DNA from: Niallia circulans
GTDB taxonomy: Bacteria > Bacillota > Bacilli > Bacillales > Cytobacillaceae
NCBI RefSeq assembly: GCF_003726095.1
Contig: NZ_CP026031.1
Coordinates: forward strand, 4,714,001-4,778,000
Direction of reading: 5' to 3'
Length of the DNA: 64,000 bases
The notes under the pieces were generated by a model. It did not search any database. It worked only from the letters and a program-made list of their open reading frames with translations, and was not told the origin of the DNA. Within the stretch, counting starts at the first letter, position 1; every line of letters begins with the position of its first letter. The position numbers were made by a program, and so were the translations under genes. Positions 1-6,409 of this stretch are shown in pieces.

Positions 1-29
1 TAATTTTACAGAAAGAGAATGATAATAAA

Positions 30-749
30 GTGAAAAAGAGTTTTATAGAAATGAAACTATACTTTGATGATTCTCAAGGCCTTAAGAAGATTTCTGAACA
101 GTATTTAACAGAAGGATTAAGGAAAAAAGGGGAGCGGCATAAAGCACAGTTTCTTCTAGCTCTTTATTTTAAGGAACAATCTGTCTCTCGTGAAGAGGCG
201 ATTCAGCATATTTGTTCTTGGGTTAAAAGACAAAAGGAGAATAAGAAAACTAATGAAATAAGTCTTGAGTTCTTAAGGAAAGAAGTAGAACGGCATGTGA
301 ATTATGTTTATGCAAAAGGGAAATATCAAGGCTTATATACTAGGAGAGGAAGACAATTAGTAATTAGTATGAGAGATATTAATTTCATAGCAAAACAAGA
401 AAGGAAAACTACCAGAAAGGTCATGCTAGCCATAATTCTCATAGGAAAGATATACCATGATGAGGGAGTATTCTCTGCAGGCATGAATTCTATTGGGGAA
501 CTTGCAGGAGTTTCTCGTCAAACAGTAAGCAATGTCATAAAAGAGCTTATATCTCAAGGGGTTATACTGCCAGTTTCAGAATATAAATATACTGAGCGAT
601 TAGCAAGGACATATTATATGTTATATCTGAAGAAAACAGTGAAAAATGAGAGGGGAATTATTTCTTTAAAAGGATTAACTCTTTCTAGTGCTTATAAAGA
701 ATTGTTCAAAATAGTAGAGAAAAATATTAATGGTAATATAACACCATAA
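30..749 (+). CDS. PriCT-like plus winged-helix protein, probably 5'-truncated by the window edge
   Basis: The likely role is plasmid or mobile-element replication or its control. Residues about 25-95 (motif GERHKAQFLLALYF, then SREEAIQHICSW) resemble the helical primase C-terminal (PriCT) domain. Residues about 155-180 (GELAGVSRQTVSNVIKELI) form a clear winged helix-turn-helix. The GTG at 30 has only a weak ribosome binding site, and the frame stays open from the GTG back to the left edge, so the real protein probably begins outside the window and this is its C-terminal part. It sits at the edge of an accessory block with a toxin-antitoxin-like cassette and gene debris, which fits an integrated element. 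The HTH is secure. The PriCT resemblance is from memory of the family and is less sure. Confidence 0.55.
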   Translation: MKKSFIEMKLYFDDSQGLKKISEQYLTEGLRKKGERHKAQFLLALYFKEQSVSREEAIQHICSWVKRQKENKKTNEISLEFLRKEVERHVNYVYAKGKYQGLYTRRGRQLVISMRDINFIAKQERKTTRKVMLAIILIGKIYHDEGVFSAGMNSIGELAGVSRQTVSNVIKELISQGVILPVSEYKYTERLARTYYMLYLKKTVKNERGIISLKGLTLSSAYKELFKIVEKNINGNITP

Positions 750-791
750 TACTTCTCTTCTCTCCCCAGTGCCCCACTGTAAGGTTTATCC

Positions 792-823
792 ATTATCTAT
801 TATCTATTATCTATTATCTATTA
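792..823. repeat. 7-bp tandem repeat (ATTATCT x4)
   Basis: Four uninterrupted copies of ATTATCT followed by a partial copy, just downstream of the replication-type gene and in AT-rich DNA. It could be a slippage tract or a remnant of an AT-rich origin region. The unit is short for a classical iteron. Confidence 0.7.
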
Positions 824-908
824 GAATCTTATTTATGCATAATTATATAATCCTAAGATAATTTTGATATATTTTTGAATAAAATTAGTCTTATCTATGC
901 TATTTATC

Positions 909-938
909 TTGCATACAATGCTTTTGCAAGTGTATATT
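909..938 (+). promoter_or_regulatory. candidate promoter of the toxin-antitoxin-chaperone-like cassette
   Basis: TTGCAT at 909-914 and TATATT at 933-938 are separated by 18 bp, about 50 bp ahead of the first gene of the cassette. This is a plausible sigma-A promoter, found by eye only. Confidence 0.4.
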
Positions 939-990
939 TGTATAAAGGGTAATTGTAATAAATTACATTTATTTTGTTGAGGGTGGATTA

Positions 991-1524
991 ATGAGGGAGT
1001 TTATTGGATATCATTGTAATGAAGCACAGGTTATTGAAGCAACCATTGAAAATGGTGTTTATCATATAAGTGAGGGACATTCTCATTGGTTAGGTAATGG
1101 TACATATTTTTTTGACGAGTCAATGGATGGTTTGGAACATGCTCAAGTTTGGGGCAGGAGAATGAAGCAACACCCTCGAATAATAAAGAATACAATCAGA
1201 GTAAATCCTCAAACATTATTGGATTTAACTGATGCACCAACAGTAGCTACCACGAATAAGTTAAAGAATAGAGCAATTAAGGGTATGTTAAAAATGGCAG
1301 GGTACACACCTAAAGATGGATTTGTTGATGGAGTTTTCTTTAATATGTGGAATAAGTTTTTTTCAAATAGACCAATACATGTCATCAGAAAATCAGAGTT
1401 TTATCAAACTGACATTGATGTTGAATTAAAAATAAGGTCTAGAATAGACAATGCGATAGTATTATGTGTTAGAAATCAAAATTGTATTGTAGAACCATGT
1501 GAAGAAATTGCTACTGTATCCTGA
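991..1524 (+). CDS. ADP-ribosyltransferase-like toxin, CmdT-like
   Basis: This is probably the toxin of a three-gene cassette: an enzyme that would transfer ADP-ribose from NAD+ to a cellular target. The visible ART-fold signature is an N-terminal histidine in GYHCNEA (about residue 8), then WLGNGTYFFDES (about residues 33-44), then an A-x2-WG segment. These match the strand-turn-strand NAD-binding pattern of PARP/DUF3990-type transferases. It has 177 residues and no signal peptide or membrane segment. The ATG at 991 follows a GAGGGTGG site at good spacing. The next genes are a small acidic protein (30 bp on) and a SecB-like protein (4 bp further), the same order as toxin, antitoxin and chaperone in the E. 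coli CmdTAC anti-phage system. The ART assignment rests on motifs; the substrate is unknown, and CmdT's mRNA target cannot be assumed. Confidence 0.6.
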   Translation: MREFIGYHCNEAQVIEATIENGVYHISEGHSHWLGNGTYFFDESMDGLEHAQVWGRRMKQHPRIIKNTIRVNPQTLLDLTDAPTVATTNKLKNRAIKGMLKMAGYTPKDGFVDGVFFNMWNKFFSNRPIHVIRKSEFYQTDIDVELKIRSRIDNAIVLCVRNQNCIVEPCEEIATVS

Positions 1525-1553
1525 TTATTAACTATCATAGAGGTGATAAAATA

Positions 1554-1898
1554 ATGTGGAACGAAGAAGAATTGATGAATCAGTTGGATGCTTACTTTAG
1601 CAATACAACCGAGGAGCAACTTTTAAGGGATTTAGAAGAAACAGGTAGTTTAGAGTTTATGGAGAAGGTAGACAATGAATTTAAGTTACCTGACAATGAA
1701 TTTAGTTATGAATTTGAAGGAACAGCTGTAGCTCATAGTGCTTATATTAGAAGTGAGTTTGATAATATTAGTAAGGGGTTTTCTTTAGGTACAGTATCGT
1801 ATCAACAAGGGAATAGTAAAAACTACAGTTCCTTCTTTACTATTGTAAATAGAGAAATAAATGATGAAGATACTACTAAACTACCTATTGGAGCTTAA
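1554..1898 (+). CDS. small acidic protein, candidate antitoxin of the ART/SecB-like cassette
   Basis: A 114-residue, strongly acidic soluble protein with no family I recognise by sequence. The N-terminal third is helical (EEELMNQLDAYFSN, then EEQLLRDLEETGSLEFMEKV), typical of a small antitoxin. The C-terminal part is low in structure and carries an aromatic patch (NYSSFF) followed by an acidic tail. In known toxin-antitoxin-chaperone systems the antitoxin ends in a chaperone-addiction region, so this tail is the natural candidate to bind the SecB-like neighbour. The ATG at 1554 follows GAGGTGATAAA. It is co-transcribed between the ART-like gene and the SecB-like gene. The antitoxin role is inferred from position and size only. 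Confidence 0.5.
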   Translation: MWNEEELMNQLDAYFSNTTEEQLLRDLEETGSLEFMEKVDNEFKLPDNEFSYEFEGTAVAHSAYIRSEFDNISKGFSLGTVSYQQGNSKNYSSFFTIVNREINDEDTTKLPIGA

Positions 1899-1901
1899 TT
1901 T

Positions 1902-2318
1902 ATGACTAAAGAAATTGTACCTAGTAGTTTTACTTTTAATAATTATGTTATTAATAAATCAATCTTTGAAGTTAATCAAAGTTTTGAACCTACAGATAAT
2001 GTAACATTGGATTTTCAACTTAGTTCAGATATTAAAATTAATAAAACTCAAGATGAAGCATTGGTAATATTAATGTGTGAGATTTTTAAAGATGCAAAAG
2101 AAAATAACTATCCATTCTATATGAGTATAGAAATAGTAGGGGATTTTTCTTTAGAAGGTGAGATAGGAGTAGACTTTATTAATCTATGTAAAGTAAATGG
2201 AACAGCTATACTATTCCCATATGTTAGAAGTTATATTAGTCACGTAACCTCTATGTCGGGAGTTCCAAATTTAATTCTTCCTACACTTAATGTTCTAGAA
2301 ATGTTGGAAGATGAGTAG
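1902..2318 (+). CDS. SecB-like chaperone, CmdC-like
   Basis: A 138-residue protein with the hallmark C-terminal SecB signature: AILFPYVRSYISHV, then GVPNLILPTLNV, matching the canonical SecB pattern (L-F-P-Y-x-R, then P-x-L-L-P-x-x-N). Gram-positive bacteria of this group have no general SecB export pathway. A lone SecB-like protein directly behind a small putative antitoxin and a toxin-like enzyme therefore points to a dedicated toxin-antitoxin-chaperone arrangement. It starts 4 bp after the preceding stop codon, so translation is probably coupled. A strong terminator follows at 2342, closing the cassette. The SecB-like fold is well supported; its partner specificity is inference. Confidence 0.7.
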   Translation: MTKEIVPSSFTFNNYVINKSIFEVNQSFEPTDNVTLDFQLSSDIKINKTQDEALVILMCEIFKDAKENNYPFYMSIEIVGDFSLEGEIGVDFINLCKVNGTAILFPYVRSYISHVTSMSGVPNLILPTLNVLEMLEDE

Positions 2319-2341
2319 TTGATATTAATATCTATTAAAAT

Positions 2342-2373
2342 AAAAATCTTCCTATTGTAGGAAGATTTTTTTA
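2342..2373 (+). terminator. rho-independent terminator closing the cassette
   Basis: A 12-bp perfect stem (2342-2353 with 2359-2370), a 5-nt loop and a T run. It makes the three preceding genes a self-contained transcription unit. Confidence 0.85.
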
Positions 2374-2514
2374 TAAGGTAAACATTATTACTACTGTCAT
2401 TGGATATTGTCAATAATAATTATTCTTAGCATGTTGAGTGCGTGGCGCAGATGGTTTTGCGGTGTAACTAACCATTAAACTTCCTACCCATCAATTATAC
2501 CCAAAGATGAAAAA

Positions 2515-2935
2515 AGGATGAAGAAACATTAGCAGGAATGATGAAGGCAAAAGAATTCCTCAAAGAACAATCAGAAGAGGAAAACGTGGTTCTTCATATT
2601 AGATTGTTTAAGAGGAATTTGAGCAAATGATGAATAATTCTAACTTAGAGAATCTTATCATCATTATAGATGACTTAGATAGGTTCAGTTCTGAACGTAT
2701 AATTGACACACTGGAAGCAATAAAGTTATTTTTAGCTGTAAAAAAGACAACCTTTATAATCGCAATTGATGAAGATGTGGTTAGTTGTGCTATGGATAGG
2801 AAATATCCCAAAATAGACGATGCAACCCTTGATATTTCCTAAACTATATTGAAAAAATTGTACAAATGTCTATTAGGAAACATGAATTATCGGATATATT
2901 GGGTAAAAAACGATTTATTGCTTTTAGTCTGTGAA
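2515..2935 (+). pseudogene. decayed KAP-family P-loop NTPase fragment
   Basis: Three reading frames joined by frameshifts give consecutive pieces of a KAP NTPase. The first piece (about 2517-2610) reads LAGMMKAKEFLKEQSEEE. The second (2627-2842) carries the Walker B-like motif IIIIDDLDRFSSERI and then FIIAIDEDVV. The third (about 2832-2935) reads FLNYIEKIVQ. The Walker A region and the rest of the protein are missing. KAP NTPases are large, often membrane-associated ATPases common in defence islands and plasmids. This relic next to the ART/SecB-like cassette suggests an eroded accessory island. Confidence 0.6.
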
Positions 2936-3120
2936 ATGTTTCTGAGTGAGAGTCATTTAGATAGGCTGTTGTTAGGTTTAAGAGACTGGTGAGAAAACCG
3001 ATAAAAGGATAGAAAAACTGAAAAATCATGAAGTAAAAGGACGCTTAGTAGCTATATTTGAATTAAAGTTAGTTTCTTTATTAAGGCAGAGGTTGTGATA
3101 AAACAATCCTCTGAAATGAA

Positions 3121-3158
3121 AAAGCCTGTGAAATTTCATCGTAAATTTCACAGGCTTT
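3121..3158. terminator. 16-bp perfect inverted repeat, terminator-like
   Basis: The 16-nt arms at 3121-3136 and 3143-3158 pair perfectly around a 6-nt loop, with a T-rich flank downstream. It lies behind the KAP relic and was probably its terminator. Confidence 0.65.
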
Positions 3159-3159
3159 T

Positions 3160-3186
3160 ATATTTTTAGACTTTGTCTAAAAATAT
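3160..3186. repeat. 12-bp palindrome (ATATTTTTAGAC, 3-nt spacer)
   Basis: A second perfect dyad abuts the preceding hairpin. It could be a bidirectional terminator or the terminal repeat of a lost mobile element. No transposase is visible nearby. Confidence 0.5.
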
Positions 3187-3247
3187 CATAAATAATAGCA
3201 AACAATTAAAGGTGCTGTATATAGGTGCTTTTTCTAATGGAGTATAA

Positions 3248-3776
3248 ATGATAGGCTTAAAGGAGATTTTCTTTAATTCACTAATTTCCCACAAAAAATG
3301 CAAACGGATGCCACCTTTTTACCATCATCTCTCTATAACAACGGTGAAAGGGTGGTGCATTCGTATGGATTTAAAATCGGGCACAATTGGTAACTTTGAG
3401 GACTATTCAAATTTAGTGATATACAGGAATTCAACAGACGTATGGAGATGTGGATGCTTCCATATAAGGATGATTTTTCAAAAGGTGGGCTTGTTGGGGT
3501 TAAACGCCTTCGTTATTCAGCAAAAGTTCCAGGGGGGTGCAATGCAAAGATCGGTATGATGCTGAAGTCCATACAATTCAATATGCAGAGTTTAAAGGGA
3601 TAAATCTTATCATTGGGAGTCATACTTTCACAAAATTCTTTGGAATTCAGAGCCTAGCATTGAAATGGAATGAGAGAATTAAAGAACTTAAAGTAGTAAG
3701 ACTTAGTAAAGAGCATTATGAAGCGACTATAAATAAGGGGGGGGTAAAATCTAATGTTGATAATTGGATTTTATGA
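3248..3776 (+). pseudogene. gene debris with a fragment of a small plasmid-type protein
   Basis: No intact gene is present. From about 3365 a frame reads MDLKSGTIGNFEDYSN. After a one-base shift near 3412 it continues FSDIQEFNRRMEMWMLPYKD and then KRLRYSAKVPGGCNAKIGMM, ending at 3602. This resembles small HTH-type proteins seen on Firmicutes plasmids and integrative elements, though I cannot name the family. The frame 3537-3776 continues in unrelated sequence (KGINLIIGSHTFTKFFGIQ) that I do not recognise. Frameshifts and mixed frames indicate decay or recombination. Confidence 0.4.
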
Positions 3777-3777
3777 T

Positions 3778-3868
3778 TGTAGCGGAAGGTGGAAACTCCA
3801 GGTGAATAGCATGAGGTGAAGATCAGCAGAAAAACTTGCTTGTTGAGGAGGCTGAGGCCGTGGTTATA
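3778..3868. repeat. degenerate Bacillaceae intergenic repeat element
   Basis: The stretch beginning GTAGCGGAAGGTGGAAACTC and ending near GAGGCTGAGGCCGTG matches, from memory, a widespread GC-richer repeat in Bacillaceae genomes (GTAGCGGAAGGCGGAGACTCC, then GAGGCTGAGGCC). It is markedly richer in G than its surroundings and has no coding potential. A related but different copy seems to lie at 52680-52790. From here to about 4140 I see no gene. Confidence 0.4.
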
Positions 3869-4141
3869 ATCACCATCATCTCATAGGTTGCCACATATAC
3901 TCTAGATGCCTCAAGTTCTGTCGCTACTTGTTAAGAAAGATAATAGTGGATGTAATCAATATTGAATAGTAAACCTTTCCTTCTGGAGGGAGTTTTTTAA
4001 AATTTTAAAAATACTTTAGATGTCTACTTATTCTATTAATTTAAAATTACTACTTTAAAATTCCTATCTGCCAAGTCTAGTCAACCTCTTTCTATTTCTT
4101 TAATGTTATGTTAAAAGTTTAATTATATACAAAGTTTTAAG

Positions 4142-4166
4142 AGAGATAATAATCTCTAATTTTTTT
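4142..4166 (+). terminator. short hairpin and T run in the leader of the LytTR regulator
   Basis: AGAGAT and ATCTCT pair around a 4-nt loop, followed by AATTTTTTT, ending about 37 bp before the regulator's start codon. It could be a weak terminator for upstream transcription or an attenuator. The stem is only 6 bp. Confidence 0.35.
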
Positions 4167-4202
4167 AGAGGGTAATGGAATAAATTGAAAGGAATTAAGG
4201 AA

Positions 4203-4913
4203 ATGATACGTATTGCAATCGTCGAGGATGATGTTAAATATAAGGAGCAATTAATAGAGTATATTAGAAGGTTCGAACAAGAGAAAGGTGAAAATATAGA
4301 AATGGAGACTTTTTCGGATGGAGATGAAATTGTTGAAAACTATCATGCTCAATTTGACATTATTTTAATGGATATTCAAATGCGTTTTATGGACGGGATG
4401 GCTGCCGCAGAAGAAATTAGAAAAATGGATTCAGAGGTTGTTATTATCTTTATTACCAATATGGCACAGTATGCGATTAAAGGATATTCAGTGGATGCAT
4501 TGGATTATGTGTTGAAACCGATTTCTTATTTTGCGTTCTCGGAACGGCTGAATCGGGCGATTGAAAGAATGAAGAAAAGAGAGTCGCGCTTTATTACGAT
4601 AGCGGTCAAAGGTGGGGTTATGCGTCTAAAGGTTTCAGATATATATTATGTGGAGAGTTTCGGGCATAAGCTTAATTTTTCCATGAATAAAGAAGAAATT
4701 ATGACAACCGGTACAATGAAAGAGTTGGAAAAACAATTATCTGAATTCCACTTCTTTCGTGCACATAAGGGCTACTTAATCAATTTAGAGCATGTGGATG
4801 GAATGAATGATAACTGTGCAATCGTGAAAGGGAAAGAACTATTAGTAAGCCGAAATAAACGAAAAGCATTCATGGAAGCTTTATCCCATTATTGGGGTGA
4901 GGTGATAAAGTGA
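4203..4913 (+). CDS. LytTR-family response regulator (AgrA/ComE-like)
   Basis: A DNA-binding response regulator of a quorum-sensing-type two-component system. Residues 1-115 are a receiver domain: IAIVEDD acidic pocket, phospho-acceptor Asp in DIILMDIQM, conserved Lys in DYVLKPIS. Residues about 135-235 are a LytTR domain (ITIAVKGGVMRLKVSDIYYV, HKGYLINLEHV). A TTG at 4185 could extend it by six residues, but the ATG at 4203 has AAAGGA at better spacing and starts exactly at the receiver domain. Its stop overlaps the GTG of the kinase gene (GTGA), so the pair is translationally coupled. Its probable target is the direct repeat at 6312-6344 ahead of the glycosidase operon. Confidence 0.88.
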   Translation: MIRIAIVEDDVKYKEQLIEYIRRFEQEKGENIEMETFSDGDEIVENYHAQFDIILMDIQMRFMDGMAAAEEIRKMDSEVVIIFITNMAQYAIKGYSVDALDYVLKPISYFAFSERLNRAIERMKKRESRFITIAVKGGVMRLKVSDIYYVESFGHKLNFSMNKEEIMTTGTMKELEKQLSEFHFFRAHKGYLINLEHVDGMNDNCAIVKGKELLVSRNKRKAFMEALSHYWGEVIK

Positions 4914-6217
4914 ATGATGTTCTTCCGGATATCCCGAGAATACTTACAGCATTAGCGGAGTGGCTTGCGTGTCTTGTATATATATCGATATTGGCAAAGA
5001 AACTATATGGCTGGAGATTGGTGGCATTTTCAAGTGGTGCTCTCATCATTCAGTCTGTTTTTCTAGTAATCACCAAAGACTTGCCGATTGTCTTTTGGGT
5101 ACCATGTATGGTTGTCGCCATGGGAATGATGTTTCTTCTGATTTATATGTGTTGTGATATTAGTATGATTGAAGCAGGATATTTTAGTGTAAGAGCGTTT
5201 GTTGCCGCAGAATTTGTAGCATCTCTGGAATGGCAGGTTCGGTTCTTTTTCTGGAATGCTGAAAGCAGTGATATATTTTTAGAGCTTCTTTTACTATTGT
5301 TTGTATATGCTTTTCTTTTTCTTTCATTATGCTTGTTAGAAAAAAGGCATATTCCTACAGAAGGTAGATTGAATATTAGGAAGCGTGAATTTTGGTCAAC
5401 AATAATGACGGGTATAGCCGTGTTTGCAATAAGCAATTTGAGCTTTGTGACCTCTAGGACTCCCTTTAGTGGACAATATGCCAAAGAGATTCTTAATATT
5501 CGAACCTTGGTTGACTTGGGTGGACTGTCTATCTTATATGCATACCATATTCAAATAAACGACTTAAGAACAAGGCATGAGTTAAAAGCGGTACAGGATA
5601 TCTTACAGAATCAATATGCTCAGTATCAGCTATCAAAAGAAAGCATCGAAATGATTAATTTTAAATATCACGATTTAAAAAATCAACTTATAGCACTTAG
5701 AGCTGAAGAAAACGTAGATAAGAGAAATGAATTTCTAGAGAAGATGGAGAATGATATTAAATTTTACGAAGCACAAAACAAAACGGGTAACCATGTCTTG
5801 GATACAGTACTTACTAGCAAAAATCTCTATTGCATTAAGAATGGAATTACTCTAACCTGCGTTGCTAATGGCACCTTGCTGAACGATATGGATGTCGTTG
5901 ATATCACCACCATTTTTGGGAATGCGCTAGATAATGCAATAGAACATGTACAACAAATCAAAGAAGCTGAAAAAAGATTAATTCATGTTTCTGTCTTTAC
6001 TCAAAAGAAGTTCCTTATGATTCGTATTGAAAATTATTTTGAAGGAGATCTAAAACTAGAAGCTGGACTACCAGTAACGACTAAGAAGGATTCATTTAAT
6101 CATGGCTATGGTCTGAAAAGCATTCGATACACTGTTCAAAAGTATGATGGTGTGGTTAGTGTGGATCAAAAGGGTAAGTGGTTTGAACTAAAGATATTTA
6201 TGCCAATATTAAACTAG
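4910..6217 (+). CDS. GHKL sensor histidine kinase (AgrC-like)
   Basis: Membrane sensor kinase partner of the LytTR regulator. About six hydrophobic segments fill residues 15-205. The catalytic half has the atypical H-box FKYHDLKNQLIAL (about residue 250), an N-box in FGNALDNAIEHV (about 345) and a glycine motif GYGLKSIRYTV (about 405). This is the arrangement of HPK10/AgrC kinases, which often sense peptides. No AgrD/AgrB-type peptide genes lie beside it, so the signal is unknown; given the operon downstream it could be an envelope or sugar cue. The start is GTG with a GGTGAGGTGAT site inside the preceding gene. Confidence 0.85.
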   Translation: MNDVLPDIPRILTALAEWLACLVYISILAKKLYGWRLVAFSSGALIIQSVFLVITKDLPIVFWVPCMVVAMGMMFLLIYMCCDISMIEAGYFSVRAFVAAEFVASLEWQVRFFFWNAESSDIFLELLLLLFVYAFLFLSLCLLEKRHIPTEGRLNIRKREFWSTIMTGIAVFAISNLSFVTSRTPFSGQYAKEILNIRTLVDLGGLSILYAYHIQINDLRTRHELKAVQDILQNQYAQYQLSKESIEMINFKYHDLKNQLIALRAEENVDKRNEFLEKMENDIKFYEAQNKTGNHVLDTVLTSKNLYCIKNGITLTCVANGTLLNDMDVVDITTIFGNALDNAIEHVQQIKEAEKRLIHVSVFTQKKFLMIRIENYFEGDLKLEAGLPVTTKKDSFNHGYGLKSIRYTVQKYDGVVSVDQKGKWFELKIFMPILN

Positions 6218-6311
6218 TTGAATAATAACTAATGTAATGCAAGGACTTGGGTTTTGAGTATATGTAAAATCTAAGTCTATTTTTTATTTACAGAATTCAC
6301 ATAATAGATTT

Positions 6312-6344
6312 ACAGTTCATGCAAAAATAACAACAGTTTATGCA
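6312..6344 (+). promoter_or_regulatory. LytTR-type operator: direct repeat with 21-bp period
   Basis: ACAGTTCATGCA (6312-6323) and ACAGTTTATGCA (6333-6344) are 11/12 identical and exactly 21 bp apart. AgrA and other LytTR regulators bind paired 9-bp direct repeats of the ACAGTT type with a 12-bp spacer, which gives the same period. It lies 66 bp upstream of the GH3 operon and directly downstream of the regulator/kinase genes. AT-rich -10 candidates (TAATAT) lie between 6360 and 6380. Confidence 0.65.
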
Positions 6345-6409
6345 GATGAAATTTATCAGAAAAATAATATGGTAATATTTTGTTGTAAATATAGTTAGGG
6401 GGGAACCAA

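Noticed and set aside
2420..2500. A possible tRNA-like sequence (GTGGCGCAGATGG)
   Set aside because: I cannot fold a full cloverleaf with a TTC loop and acceptor stem.
2627..2842. A 71-residue frame as an independent small gene
   Set aside because: It is the Walker B segment of a KAP NTPase whose flanking parts continue in other frames, so it is part of a pseudogene.
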